A model generated the notes under the pieces. The model made no database searches. It saw only the letters and a program-made list of their open reading frames with translations, and was not told the DNA's origin. From positions 30,626,350-30,690,349 of the forward strand of contig CM055608.1 in the NCBI GenBank assembly GCA_029379385.1: a stretch of 64,000 bases of DNA, given 5' to 3'. A program made the translations under genes and the position numbers. Below, one piece after another: positions 37,778 to 53,543 of this stretch (its first letter is position 1; each line of letters opens with the position of its first letter). The stretch is from Quillaja saponaria (lineage: Eukaryota > Streptophyta > Magnoliopsida > Fabales > Quillajaceae).

Positions 37778-38318
37778 GGGTGCAGATGGAACTACCTCAG
37801 CCTCAAGGATCCAAACTTGGTTGAGTTAGAACTTCGTTTGTATTTTGCCATGTGTTCTACTACCTTAGAAGTTGGAACTTCTTATTTATTTTCCTATGCA
37901 GTTTAAAATTTGTTTAGGTTTAGATTGTTGACTTGTTGCCTTGTTTAGTTGGAATGTTCGATGTTGCCTTGTTTAGTTGGAATGTTCGATGTTGCCTTCT
38001 TATTTGATTGTTGGTTGTTGCCTTCATTTTAGATTGCAGGTTGTTGGTTGCTGACTTGTTTTGTTGAATTTGGATATTAACAATATTATATTAGTATTTG
38101 TTTTTTGATTAGAATCTTTTTGGATGTATTTCAAGTTTGGTTGTATTAGAACATGTTTCACGAGCTCAAGCCGATCTCGAACATAATTTTTTTTTTAATT
38201 GAACATGAGACAAGCTCGAACAAGCAAAACATTTATCAAGCTCGAACAAGCAAAAAATTTATCGAGCTCAAATTGAGCTTACCCGAACAAGCTCGAGCAC
38301 GGCTTGTGTCCAACCCTA

Positions 38319-41300
38319 TCCTCGCTCCCCTTAGCTAGACAGTCCACTCTTTGTTATTTTCTCGTCAAGTGAACGCGTTGTTTTATTAATTGTAAATTTA
38401 AATGATAGTGGCGTCTTTTTTTTTTTGGAAGAAAACCATATCTGATTTCATTTCTCTCACTCACCCAATGACTGAGTTGCCATGCATGAATGAAATTTAT
38501 TAGCCAAACACACTGCTAACTCTTAATTTAAATCCTAAAACTAGAAGTACAATAGAATTCAGTTTAAAGCCATGCACGCGTCTAGGATGACAAAGGCAGT
38601 AAGTACTATTTCTTGTTCAAAGTTCAAACATAGTGTACTGCCAAATATTCACAATTGGTTGACTTCCAGCCCTTCTTACATTGTCAGACTTGGTGAACCT
38701 AATTTGATTACGCCCACCTGTTGGACACATTACGATGTGCTTAATTTGCTGTTTCTCGACAACTTGTACCATAGACTTATTAATATTAATTATTTGCTAC
38801 TGCTTTCTCTAACCTTATCCCAAAGTAATTGTCAATTAGCATATATGAAGTATGACATGTACTTTCTTTAATGTTATATAAATAATTATTGATTAAATAT
38901 TATTTTCCAACAATTAAATAGGCTAATTAGGTAGAAAAAGTTAATAAAACTTTGATCCTATGTACATAAAAAGTTAATGTACATTAAAGTCAGTCAAAGT
39001 AATATATATATATATATATATATATATTTGACATAAGAATATCACAATAAATAAATTTGCTTTGACTTTTATCATATGAAATTAAACGGACTGTGGAGTT
39101 CAAATATGTAAAAGGCAAGGTTATAGAATGCCCCAGACCAAGATAATCAGACAAAGTTTTTTATTTTTATTACATTGGTCGGAATGAGGCTCATTGGGCC
39201 TATAAACCATACAATAGGAGATAATTTTCTTCCAAACCTGTACCAAAATTCTTCATTGATATTAATATCAAATAATTTTATCAATTGAATCAATTAACAT
39301 ATTTAATTTTAGACAAGTTTGATTATCCTTGAAATATATATAAGACCAAGTATACTTACTATAGAATAAGAGAGAGGGGTTGGACTCTAATTAATGTTTT
39401 CTCCACTTGTAATTAAGTAAAAGGAACTCAAGGTTGGTTTGATGGTAAAAAACATGTTGTTATTACTACTATTATTTTATTTTTTTTGACTTTCGAGGTT
39501 CAAATTTTTTCAGGGTTGCGTAAAATTTTTTAACCTCAACTTAAACTTAAATGGCTTGTCTTTAAAAAAACTCAAAATATGATTAATTAAAGTCCACATA
39601 AACTAGTCTAACACGTGTCCCCTCTAGAAATATATATAAAAAGTAGATTTCATACTTTTTCTTAATAATTTACACATAAATAGGATTAAAAATAAAATTA
39701 AAATGTATGAGCTGGATGACAAGATTTTAAATAATAATTTTTAATTTAATATCTTTGTAATTTTCATTAATCATTCAATTAATGAATATGTCGAACTTTT
39801 CATCAATCTTAATCGGTTTTGAATCATATTTGCACTATATATATATATATATATATATTAAGTTAAACTAATTAGTATTATGGTTCATATTTTGTTCAAA
39901 TAGTGTTACAAAATATGATTATTAAAAGGGAAAAAACAAGTGATAAGAGATGTAATCCAGGATCAAAATATAGTTTCTTGATATAGTATCTGTCATTCTA
40001 GAAAAGAAAATATATCTGAAACAATGTGAAGACGGTATACAATCCCATAAATTTATTTATAAGTAATTTGTAACATATATAATAATTAATTGTACAAGTT
40101 TGAAGATTTGATTTGTCTATTCATGTAATTTGTATATATATTTTTTACATATTTAATCTCAATCATTTATTAAATATACATGATGCAACCAATACATATT
40201 AACTAAATCAAATAAAGTTTAGAAATAATACTTATATTTTACTATATTTATTTTCTTATCATTTGACTAGATTCTATATAATAGTTTTTTTTTTTTAAAT
40301 AACTTTTAGTTTTTATACTAATAAAATATAATTGTATAATTTAGTTTATATAACTTAATTGCTTATAATTAAGTATTAATATGTAAAAAATAAAAATAAC
40401 AAATTTTATTAGTTACAATTTTTAAATAAAAAAAATATGAACTATTAGTAACCATTAAAAACAAACATTTATAAAGAAAAATAGTTAAAATAAAAATTAT
40501 TTGTATTATGAATTAAAAACTACTTATCACTAAATATTTCTTTGTTAATTCTTAACATTAATCTCCATTATTAATTTTTTTCTTTTATTGATAATAAAAA
40601 AATCTTAAAAAATTAAAGTATGTAGGATACGATATTCAGAAATATCGAAAGTATCTAATAGTAACCTTGAATACAATAGGATACCAACAAATATCTTTAG
40701 ATACATTTGAATATCAGTAATAAATAATGATTTTGTATGCATAACTCAAGATACGAATAAGTTTTGGCTATATTGTAAGAAAAAATATGACATTTAGTTC
40801 CTTGGATGTAATAATATATAATGTATACACACATTATCGATTAATGATTATTATAAGGTTATGATATTATTATCGATTTGATGGAGTGGAGTATTAATTT
40901 TCTATTACCAATTTCATTTAATAAGTTTACAGATAAAGTGTAGTTTAATCCGAAGGTAGTTTTGTTTATATAATTCAAAAAAATTTAATAATTTTAATTT
41001 GAATCAATTTAATCCACATAATAAAATTTTATTAAATTAACTCAATTAAAATGAAGGGGACACGAACAAATGAAAATAAACATGAACTAACCTGAGTCGA
41101 TGTGTCAATTATGATCATAACAAGAAGTAACATACTGACACATGAATAACATTTTAAAAGAAAAAAAATATACAAAAAGTTAAAAATTAGAAAATCCAAT
41201 TGTGTTTTTATTTTCTAACATTTTCTGTCGCTTTCTCAATTGCACCGTATTCTAAAAAACTTTCTTTACAACATCCTTTTTAAGCAAAATTCGGTGTGAA

Positions 41301-43255
41301 CAACAACAATGCAAAATTTCTTTTTCTAATAATATTTTTGACAAAAGCAATAATTTTGAGAATATTGAGGTGAGTTTGAAATAAATCTATGTGACAGTTT
41401 AATTTAATTTAATTTATTTTATTTTAATTTAGTTAATTTAATTTTTTTTAATGTTTAGAATAAATTACTTAAGTGATAAGATTTAAATAAATTAAATTAA
41501 ATTATAGTATTTGGAATATTATTATAATTAATAGAATTTATTTCATTTTAATACTATTACAAAATTAGCCTTGTATTAATAAAAGATTTTTTTTCTCTAA
41601 AAAATAACTTAAATCATTGATACAAGTTTAATACATTATAAGAAGGGAAGATAAATGAGGGGATAGTAGGAAAGAGATGAGATGAGAAATGGGGTAGGAA
41701 GAAGAAGGAAATGTCGTGATTTTTGAGATGTGAATATGAAAAGAAGTAAAAGTAATGGTATATATATATATATATATATATTAATTTAATTAGATTGAAT
41801 TCTTAACAAATCATACCAATATTAATGAGAATTTAAAATATAAACAATATAATAAAAACATGATTTATAATGAATTAAATTCTCGTGAAAAATAAATACT
41901 AAACATAATATTTCAATTAAAATTTATTTAAATAAATTAAATTTCATAATTTTTATAGTTCCAACCATACTTCTAAATTTTTGAATTGTAGCAATGGCTG
42001 CTTTTTCGACAGTATTGTAATTTGAGAAATATTATACAGTTGTTGTTTCAAAAGGCTGTTGTAGAAAAATATTTTGTGCAATTGAGGAAGTGACAGAAAT
42101 TCTAGAAAGAGAAAAAAATTCAAGAAAAAAAAATGGAACGTTATTCATGTAATTCATATGCGGAGCAAACAAAGCGGGCTTTGTCCCAGGATAGCAACTA
42201 CCGCCATCCTTGGAAACCGAATGAGGCAAAGAGCTACCTAAGGAAAGGCATGCGGTGTACATTGACATTTGTTCGCGTACATGGGATCTGATGTCCTCCC
42301 TAACAAAGAAAATTGGGCCTCCACGTGTAGCCTCTACTTCTTTATTGACTCACATGCTTTCCAACCACTCTCAAATTAACTTGATGGAATTGATTTAACT
42401 TTAAAATTATAAATTATTATTGTAAATTATTATCCGAGTTTTGAGATCTTCTCATCTTAAATAGTCCTATGCGCTCAGGGGTCCTCGGGTTATCCATTGT
42501 TCTTTTTAGTGCTCCTCTAGTCGAGAGTTTTGTTCATGTGGGTTTCACGGGTGATCCACTCGTAGGGTCATTTCGAGTGATCCTATCCTTAGGATGTAAG
42601 GGTGGCTCTCTGAGCTCGTGGGTCCCTCTCCAAAACTCAAATTAGTGAGGGATGTGGAAGGCTGAATGAAAGAGAATTTACCTAGACTTGGGAGAGAGGC
42701 TTTTATTTGTAAGTGTTGACCGAGCTAAATGTGTCTAGTTAATTATTGTATTAAGTATTAATAATTATAATTATTTTTGTAATAAAATAAAAAATAATAT
42801 AATATCTATACTTTTAACATGAAATATTAAATTTATTAACAAATTTTGTAATTCATAAAACATGATTCAAATTGTAAAATATACTTGAGTTTAGCGAGAG
42901 ATCTTTATAATATCATATATTCAATCCTGTAAAAAAACACTTATATTAAATAACAGTAATAAATTTAAATAAAGTTAAACTCGCCCTAAAAAAGTGTCTG
43001 AATAATTGTGAGAAATAAAAATAAATGAATAAATTTTGTAAGTGAATTATAAAAATATATAGTAGAATTTTACTTCATAAAACTTCTTGTGTAAAAAATA
43101 ATAGAATAAGCCCGAGACCCCAAATCTTATCTTGTCAGCCACGAAATCAAAAGTGGACGGATAAGCCAAAGCAAATTGCAATGTAATACAAGGTAAGTAA
43201 ATCGAGGAAAGTTCCAATTAGCCAGCTGTACATTCTAAGTGGCAAGCGCCTTTCC
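38319..43255. other. Long AT-rich intergenic region
   Basis: No gene found in nearly 5 kb. TA runs occur at about 39001-39027, 39836-39859 and 41758-41780. Bases 41390-41960 hold TTTAATTTAA-rich arms around a purine-rich centre, which suggests a MITE without clear borders. Bases 42430-42720 are GC-richer and look like decayed repeat DNA. A CACGTG G-box lies at 42322-42327, more than 1 kb from the ERF start. Confidence 0.5.
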
Positions 43256-43458
43256 TTGTTTTTCCGACTACAAAAGCCCCCTTGCTCTCTCTATCTTCCT
43301 CGTAAACATTTTGCATCACTCGGTCCCAAGAAAAATACTTCCTTAAACCCCTTCAAAAATCTTCAGCCAGTAAATATTGTCACACTCATATTTCTTTGTT
43401 CCATTGTTCAATACCCATCCTATAGCTCCGCTAGAGTTTGCTTTAAGCTGGTTTGAGA

Positions 43459-44584
43459 ATGTGTGGCGGTGCCATCATCTCTGATTTCATCCCTTGCAAC
43501 AGTCATGGCCGCCGTCTATCCGCCTCCGACATCTGGCCCAACTCATTCGCTAAGCTGAATAATGTTGAGTCTGGTTTTGGTGAATTTGGTCTCAATGACT
43601 CAGCTCCCCTGAAAAGATCCCAACCCTCTTCAGGTCAGTACCAATTTTCTTTATTACTCATATACACACACAAGTTGAGTCTGGAATTTTTACAAGCATG
43701 TAATAAACACGTAGATTTTTTTTTGCTTTAAATCTGAGTGCTCATTTGTGAGTTTGGATTTTTTATTAACAGGTAATGAGCAAGTTGAGAAGCCTATCAA
43801 GAGGCAGAGGAAGAACCTTTACAGGGGAATTCGGCAGCGTCCATGGGGTAAATGGGCTGCTGAAATTCGCGATCCTAGAAAAGGGGTTCGTGTTTGGCTG
43901 GGTACCTTCAACACTGCGGAAGAAGCTGCCAGAGCCTATGACAGAGAGGCTCGGAAAATCCGCGGCAAGAAAGCCAAAGTGAATTTCCCCAATGAAGACG
44001 ACGAATATTCCATCCAAACTCGCCGTCACCCACCAGCACCGCCTCTCCAACGCCTCAATCGTCCTCTGTATCAAAACTTTGATGCCGATCTCAATGATGC
44101 CCCTAAAAGCTTGAACTTGAAATTTGGTTATGATCTGAACCAAATGGGGGCAATTTCGTCCAATGGTTTCGAAACAATCGGTGGTCTGAACACCAGCTCA
44201 GCTGTTGTCTCTGTTGATGAAAATTCTGGGTCTGGCACATGTGGATCGGTTTCAGAGGGTGATTATTCATCAACGGATCTCTTCGGTTCTAGTCAGAATG
44301 TGAATGGTATTTGCTTTCCAGAAACGAAGGTGAATGGGAAAGATGGAAAGCAAGAAGAAGAGCAAGTGATTGAAGCGCAGGTGGAAGAGAACGAAGTACA
44401 GAAGCTATCGGAGGAACTCATGGCGTACGAGAACTACATGAAGTTCTATCAGATTCCGTACTACGATGGACAATCAACGCCGCCAAATACTGCTCAGGAA
44501 AGCATGGTCGGGGACCTCTGGAGCTTCGATGATGACGGCGTTTCTCCTCCCGCGAAATCAGCCTTGGAAGCTGCTTCAGTTTAA
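43459..44584 (+). CDS. Group VII ERF transcription factor (oxygen-sensing, RAP2-type)
   Basis: Nuclear AP2/ERF activator of low-oxygen and ethylene-related genes. Exons 43459-43633 and 43773-44584 give 328 residues. It begins [10 protein letters not shown], the group VII N-degron: after Met removal, Cys2 is oxidised by plant cysteine oxidases and the protein is degraded by the N-degron pathway when oxygen is present (family knowledge). A basic segment KRQRKN precedes the single AP2 domain (about 75-132: [36 protein letters not shown]). The intron lies just before that segment. Acidic C-terminal parts end with the group motif LWSFDD. The length is intermediate between short RAP2.3-like and longer RAP2.12-like members, so I give no symbol. 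Confidence 0.95.
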
Positions 44585-46500
44585 CGACGCCGTTCTTGCT
44601 GATATTAATAAAATAATCCCTTTATTATGTTTTGAATATGATTTTGGTTTTTTAAGTTGTCTTTTAGAATTAGGTGTTCAATTTGTTCCTTTTGTTATTG
44701 ATGACTAATGGTCTTTTAATTTTATGTCCAAAATGTAATTGTATTTTAAGTCTCAATTTTCAGATTTTGCCAAAATGACTGTGTTCAAGACTCACTTACG
44801 CACCCAATTTACAATTTTGTTGGGATGATTATTTTTTCTTGAGTTAAATTTAAATATATCCCAATAATGAAATAGTGGAAAATCATATAATTTTTTTTCT
44901 TAACATTACAATATGTTTTATGTAGTTTTGTAACAAAGGTTTAAAAAATAATAATAGTTAGATTCCAACAATCAAATTATTAGTCTCAACATTTGATACT
45001 TACAAAAAATAAATTGACTCTTAATATAGGAAAAACCAAAAGCTAATTTTAACATTATTTTTAGTATCTGCAAAATTTTAGCTCCCTATGCAATTAAAAA
45101 AAAAAGTAAAGTAGTTAAAGTGGGTCCTGAAGAACACATGGATTGTTGGTGAATGCATGCTAATCATGTACAATTGGGTAATTAAGGAAACAAATCAAGT
45201 GGCGCTGCTGGTTTTGAGTTTTCCGCGGCGATAGAAACCGGGCTCCGTGGCGGTGGGCGCCAACGGATTGTGACTCGTGAGTACTGGGTTGGCGGTAGTA
45301 CCAACTAGCTTCATCTAACTGTACGTGTTGTACTAACAATTGGAAGCCGCATGCAATCTTTAAATATTACATTAAATAAGACACGTGTTTTAAGAGGTCA
45401 AAGTGTACAAAGTGTGCGAGCAACTTTGCCGCGTATTTTTACATCTCCCTATTTTGTCTGGAATCACCTAATTACCATATTCGTCAATCCCGGTGGATAT
45501 GTCTAGATCATCACATTCAGTTCTTTATTACTTTTTCTTCAATATGTATGTTAAGAACAAAAAAATAATAATTAACAAGAAACCATGGTCATATTGAAAA
45601 AATAATAATAATAATAACTAAAAATAAATCATGGAAAATAAAAAAAATAAGAAGATTCAATTAATGAATGTAGTCTCTTTTTTCTTTTTCTTTTTTCATA
45701 TTGAAGATATGTCATAAAAATTTCTATACAGTAATTAAATTTTGTATTCAATAAATTAAAAATAATTACTATTGTGAAATTACGATTTTACTTAACTTTA
45801 TTACTAATTGTTGAAGTATATCCTATTATCCTTATTTACTAAATTACTATTTTTTTTTTTTTCCCAATTAGCAACTAGACTGTTTATGGCCCATGAATTT
45901 TGTTTAGTTTAAATCAAAATTGAATTGTTTAGCTACATATATTGAATAGCATTGAGAATGAAATGATGATGAAGTACTGTCAAAAAATAAAAATAGACTT
46001 TAAATATTGTAATAATTTATGTATCAAAAAATTTGATGAAATAGTAATAGTAGTTTCTTTATATTATTATTTTGGATAATATGTGTAAAAATATTAGTGC
46101 TTATACAACTAAGCTACTCACATATTATGTAAGTGTTATTTATTAGTTACCAAATTCTCAGAACCATATATGCAATATAATTAGTCTAACAACCATCATA
46201 AAAATAAAAAAATAAAAAATTTCAACCTATTTGAAATATTTAAATCATATAAGAATTGCAAGACATTTGATCAAGCCTTAATTATGTGGATTTGGAATAT
46301 TTGAATCACATAAGAATCCCAATATATTTCGTCCAGTTATACATTATGTTCAATTGTTAAATTATCAATTTTGCTATTTTATAAAGAGAAAAATAGTTTT
46401 TTTATTTTTTTATTTTAAATTTCTCTTCTATAAAGTAATGTAATATATATTTTTTAAACTAAAAGATCATCATACAAAATGTGTATCATCTTTTAAGTTG
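44585..46500. other. Intergenic region between the ERF and RPL19 genes
   Basis: First about 200 bases: likely ERF 3' UTR. A GC-rich patch at 45200-45310 (TTTTCCGCGGCGATAG, GGCGGTGGGCGCC) stands out from AT-rich surroundings, but no frame is open across it. The rest is AT-rich without coding potential. Confidence 0.5.
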
Positions 46501-46521
46501 GACTTATGAGCATTTACTTAC

Positions 46522-46749
46522 AGGCCCAGTACTGGAACCAATATATGGTCCATGGTGGTATATTTTGGACACCGTCGAGGAATTCCAAACCCCTTCTTAC
46601 CCTTTGGGAATGTTGGGCTCCGCCCCATATAGTTGAAACACTTTCTCTGTTAATTCCAGTAAATCAAGAAGAAGAAAAAACCCAAAGAGGCCCAAATATT
46701 ATCTGTCCAAACCCTAGGGTTGATTTCAAAGTGGTGCAATATATAATAC
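46522..46749 (+). promoter_or_regulatory. RPL19 promoter: site II elements, paired telo-box, TATA-like element
   Basis: AGGCCCA at 46522-46528 and 46688-46694 and TGGGCT at 46614-46619 are site II elements. AAACCCTAGGGTT at 46709-46721 is a palindrome of two telo-boxes. This site II plus telo-box pairing is typical of plant ribosomal protein and other growth genes, where TCP and telo-box factors act (family knowledge). A TATATAATA element lies near 46740. Confidence 0.8.
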
Positions 46750-46816
46750 CTCTGTTCCCCTTTCCATCTTCTGTGCTAGCAGCTATCACCGAGAAGAGAG
46801 AGGAAGAGAGGCAGAA

Positions 46817-48927
<2,111 letters not shown>

Positions 48928-49906
48928 GGCACATAATCTGAAATCTAAGGGACATAGGCCCTTTGGAGCTTTCATCTTCAGCAACTGTCCTAGTGTAGTT
49001 TTGACAAGTTTGTGTTCTTCTGTTTTGAACATTGTTAGTTTTTATTCATAAGTATAAGATGTTAAGGTATTCCCTGTACTTTTTAATCTATATAGTTTTT
49101 TGCCCTGTTCATTAGGCCTCCCATGAATTTTGCGTTTTACCTTCTGCAATGATGGAAATGCTGTTGGCTAGATTGACATCAAGACTAAGTTTTTTCAATA
49201 TTCTTTTGGCGTCCCAAGTTTGATTTATTCAGAATTTTGTTGGCATTCTGAAGACATTGTTGTAAAGTGTCACTAAGTCATGATATTACGCCTGGTTAGC
49301 TTTATTGTTTGAGTGACAAGACGGCTTTGTTTTGATACGAAAGAAGTAATACTCCAGTTTAGTAATAAAAGTGGTCATTACAAAGATCAAATCCTTCAGG
49401 TTTTCTCTTGGCTAGAAATAAGACCATTTCTCAAAACAGCTTGATGCTTGATTGGGGTGCCATGGGAAGGACCTACTTGGGATGATGTAGGGAAAAACAA
49501 AAATACATGTCATTAATATAACAAAAATCATATTAATGGTGCAGCAGAGCGCCACGGGGCTAGCAACCTAGCAAGGTGAGGCGCCAGGATTGGAAAACAT
49601 CTGGAGATACAAAACTTTGTGAAAGTACCTTAATAAACCAAAATGCACCGCTAACCATCCGATTGGGAAATCAATTAACAAGTTTGTTATAATCATTGCT
49701 GATCTCACCTTGTAGTTTCTTCATATAACATACTTCTTTGTTAATTTATAATGTACTTCATAGGTTCTTTAAGAGATTGCCATTGTATCTCTGGTGACAA
49801 TAAACATTCTATGGAATGCAAAATATGGGGGCTTACACAAAACCTGGAGCTGACATTTTAATCAAATGGACCGAGTATCCTGATGCAGCACTGTTGCAAT
49901 CGGCTT
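48928..49906. other. Convergent 3' flanks of RPL19 and ERS1
   Basis: RPL19 (plus) and ERS1 (minus) end toward each other here. The first about 200 bases fit the RPL19 3' UTR and the last about 200 the ERS1 3' UTR. No other gene is recognised. Confidence 0.5.
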
Positions 49907-52900
49907 CTAAAGACTTCTCTGATAGCGTTGATTAGAAAATGCTATCTCATCAGTATCTTTAGCTACAGGTTTATAGCTAATGAGGTCTCCACTTCCACTA
50001 TATGCTTGGCCTCGGTTTGCAGCTGGGTGAACTGAAGAATCTGGATTTTCACACGTCCCAAGTTTTATGATGAATGTAACTGTACTTCCCTTATCAACTC
50101 CCTTGCTCTCAATCCAAATGTGTCCTCCCATGAGATTTACAAATCTGATTATGTGAAAACGGTGAGCTAAAGAATGAATGGAAGATGAATAAAGAACATG
50201 GAAATCTTAAATATGGTAGATATATCGACTCTACCTTTTACAAATGGCAAGGCCAAGTCCTGCATTACTATTAGCTCGAGCAGATCCACTTCGAGACTGA
50301 GAAAATCTCGTAAAGAGCTGCGCAATGTCTTGTGGGGGAATACCACATCCGGAATCCTTAACCTGCAGCAACAGGGATGTTGAGTTCAAAGAAAGAGGGG
50401 ATGGAATGCAGTGACTGAATTAATTTTGAACATTTTCTCTGTTGAAAAGAACAACTCATAAGCTTCTATCGAGGTATTAGGGCACCAAGAAAGGATACCT
50501 GACACTAACTGGGCATCTAGGCAGATGTAAATTATTAGACAGGCCCTATTCGATAATTAACAAAATTGATTTTCTCTTGCAATCAACAATATAGCAGTTG
50601 GCTCTACAATTTTTTTTTGCATAATTTTCCAAAATTATTTGACAAAGTGGGGTTGGGGGAAGAGCTGAATCAAATGCAAATTCACTGGCATCAACCTGTA
50701 CTCGTAGGTAGAAGTGGCCATCACTTGACACTGGATAAAACTCAGGTGGTAGCCAATCCTGTAAAGATTCTTGTTTTGCAACAGATACTATAACAGAAAC
50801 GTAACCCTCCTTTGTAAATTTGACACCATTACCCACAACATTTAAAAGAACTTGCAGCAGCCGATTCTCATCACCAATAGCACACATTGGAAGATCTGGT
50901 GCTAGAATCAAAGTCATACGTAACTTCTTCACAGATGCAACAGGTTTTATCAAATTAATAACCTACATTTGAGACAGGAAAACAGTAGGCATAATGCCCA
51001 AGTGAGTGTCACAGAATTTTTTTATTTTTTATTTTTTATCCTTCTTTCAAATATTTATTCAAAAAACCTGTTCAATTACCTCTCTGAAAACCCCATGAAG
51101 GTTGAACTTTTGCATGTCTAATTCTAGACTGCCATCCTCAAGTCTAGAAAGATCTAGAACATCACTAATAAGTGTTTCCAAAAGGTTGCTACTCTTCAAT
51201 ACTGTCTCTATAATAACCCTTTGTTCTGGAGTCAGTTCAGTCTCTAAAAGAAGTGATGACAACGCGATAATTGCATGCATTGGTGTTCTCATTTCATGAT
51301 TCATGACAGAAAGGAAATCATTGCGAGCATGGATTGCTGTCTCTGCCTCTCGTCGAGCTAAATCTAAAGCTACATTCTGTTCCATGAGCTGATCGCGGGC
51401 TCGCATAGACTCCTCCAGAATAGCAGCATGTGACAGGGCAACTGCAACCTGTATCAAAATTTAAAATAAACTCAGTACTTATGAAAATGAATAGAGTAGC
51501 TCCCTAAGTCTAGCAGTACACAACTTAGGAAGAAAAGGACCATGTAAAGCAGTAATAAGAAGGAGACAACTTAATTGTGAAGAGTGACAATGCCAGAAAA
51601 ATGAGAATATCTACCGAATGAACCAATCATATAACTGAACAACTAAACCATAAAAAAAGAAAGAAGTCATCTTTCCTAATGTTATGCAACAAATCTAGTG
51701 TTATGCCTGTGTCCAATTTCAACTGTATTATGCAACAATTCTAATGTTATGCCTGTCTCCAATGTCCTCAAAAAACGCAAGGGTCTATCTGTAGAGCTGG
51801 AACAACAGCATCACAGTGCTCCAAGTTTCAGTTGAGTTAGGAAAACAACTGCAGTACCAACTACACGTCAAAGTACATTCTAAGCCACCATGCAACAAGT
51901 AGTTTATACTCTCTCACACAGCTTAATAACACACTTCAACTTTCTGAGTGCGAATAACATGATTAACTGAGGTTGATAGAATTTTCCCTTGTTTGCAATT
52001 TGGGAGGAAGAATGGAACAGAGAGAGGAAGAAGGGGGAGGCGGGCAAATGCATGAAATATGAAATATCTCTTTCAAGTAAAGTGCAATATTGGCTTGAAT
52101 TCGTTAGGCTCCACATGCCTTATCATTCAATTCATTTAAACCAAAAATGGGGCTACTTAAACCTCTCTAAGCAGATATTACCATATTTTTCCATGTTTAT
52201 TTTTTATTTATTCCTTCCCTGCAAGAATCTTTATTATATTAAAGTTTGACAAGCCACAGATTTAACAAACCTTTCATTTATTTTAATGTTTTAACCTATG
52301 TGTCGGAAGTTTTAATTTTGAAAATAACCTCACCCAACCTTCCTTTTATCAGTTTTAGGTGAGGCCCATTGTTGACCAAGTATTAGCCTATCCTCTTTTG
52401 AATTGCAAGTGTATACTCAAAAGAAGATCCCTCTCAAAAATGAATTACTGACGAGTCTGTAGGACTGGTGTTCTTCAAATGAATATGCTTATAACTTTAT
52501 AAGCAAGAATAGTAGGCAAGACACGATGTAGGATTGGTATAGCACAAGGAAACAACAAAAATAATAAACAATGAAAAGGCAGGGAAATGAAAGAGAGCAA
52601 ATCATAAAAACACCTGGTCTGCAACAACATCAACAAGTTCCAGCTCATGGTCACGCCACTTCCTAGCACCATCTGTTGGGAGAATCAGAACCATGATCGC
52701 ATAGCTTTTTGCAGAGAGATCAGGCCAGTCATTAATTTGAAAGTTTGAGAGATGTAAAAGAGGCACCCGCACAGCAACAACTTCAGGTGGCATGTATCTT
52801 CCCACAAGAGGTCTGATCCTGGCAAGTGGACAAGTGTATGGTATACGCATTGCTCGAGCACTGTTGAAGACTTCATTGACTATAGGAAGGTTTGTTGGCA

Positions 52901-53519
52901 CAGAGGATCCAACTTGTATAACGTAGTTTAGGGTATGAGAAAGTTGCAGATTCAAACCAGTTCTTGATGGCATCCACAATGCACATTCCTCTAGGCCTAA
53001 AGTCCTACCCAGCTCAACAAGTGTTGTCTTCAGTATGGTATGCCTGTCAAGTGTGCTCCTAATTTCATGAGTCAACATTCTAACATGTCTTCCAGTTTCT
53101 TCTTGAGTGAGAATAAGACCCATCTCCCTGTCAAGCTCTTCAGCCTTGTTCTTGAGAAGTAGTTCACGAGTTTTGACACTCAACAGATCGGGAATAATAT
53201 GAACAAGCATCAGTGCAGTTGCACATGAAACAATAGCACATGAGATTTTTGCAATGGTCATGACCACTGCAACAGCTTTAGAGTGCATAGAGAAAGTCCA
53301 CAAGTTTATAAAGTGCGTGGCTCCACAAAGAACAATAAAAGCACCAAACTGCATAAGCACCCATCTATACGGGAAGAATGCAGACTTTTGAACAAAATAT
53401 ATAAGTTCCACAGGGATAGAGAAATATGCAACGGCAATCAAGACATCTGATATATACTGATATTTCACAAGAAGTTCATCAGCAGGCCATTGTGTGTCAA
53501 TGCAGTCACAAGACTCCAT
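49907..53519 (-). CDS. ERS1: Ethylene receptor, ERS1 type (subfamily 1, no receiver domain)
   Basis: ER-membrane ethylene receptor that represses the response through CTR1 until ethylene binds. Coding exons on the minus strand: 53519-52614, 51448-51068, 50962-50696, 50362-50235 and 50144-49907, about 639 residues. With the second of two adjacent ATGs as start, the dimer cysteines are C4 and C6, the copper ligands C65 and H69 (LCGATHF), and the phospho-histidine H353 ([11 protein letters not shown]), the same numbers as in Arabidopsis subfamily 1 receptors. Order: three membrane helices (22-42, 54-75, 87-110), GAF (about 158-305), histidine kinase with [18 protein letters not shown] and GLGLAICKR boxes. 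It ends shortly after GGHIWIES with no receiver domain, which separates ERS1 from ETR1. A 5' UTR intron is likely (acceptor at 53545). Confidence 0.96.
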
Positions 53520-53543
53520 CATCTAATTACTGTCTTGAATAAA

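Larger units (their letters stand above)
30083..38318. mobile_element. hAT-like element split by a Copia retrotransposon
   Basis: The left end TAGGGTTGGCTCATGAGC (30083) and the right end, whose reverse complement is TAGGGTTGGACACAAGCC (38318), share a perfect 9-bp terminal inverted repeat. Flanking octamers TCCTGGCA (30075-30082) and TCCTCGCT (38319-38326) agree at 6 of 8 positions, as expected for an aged hAT target duplication. Both ends carry many GAGCTCGA/TCGAGCT words, as does the MITE at 28227. With the Copia insert (30839-37777) and one copy of its duplication removed, the host element is about 1.3 kb and non-coding. The right part holds two tandem 28-bp units at 37935-37990. Confidence 0.65.

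Noticed and set aside
28200..38330. CRISPR-like or regulatory meaning for the GAGCTCG word clusters
   Set aside because: The spacing is irregular and the words are confined to the ends of two transposon-like elements, so transposon subterminal repeats explain them.
38572..38871. 99-residue plus-strand frame next to the hAT-like element
   Set aside because: Composition is AT-driven (Leu/Asn/Tyr), with no recognised domain or promoter.
42032..42268. Minus-strand frame of 78 residues, considered as an organelle-derived fragment
   Set aside because: I could not match it to a known organelle gene and the frame has no supporting features.
49907..53519. ETR1 as the identity of the ethylene receptor
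   Set aside because: The protein ends soon after the kinase G2 region and no receiver domain follows downstream, so ERS1 fits better.
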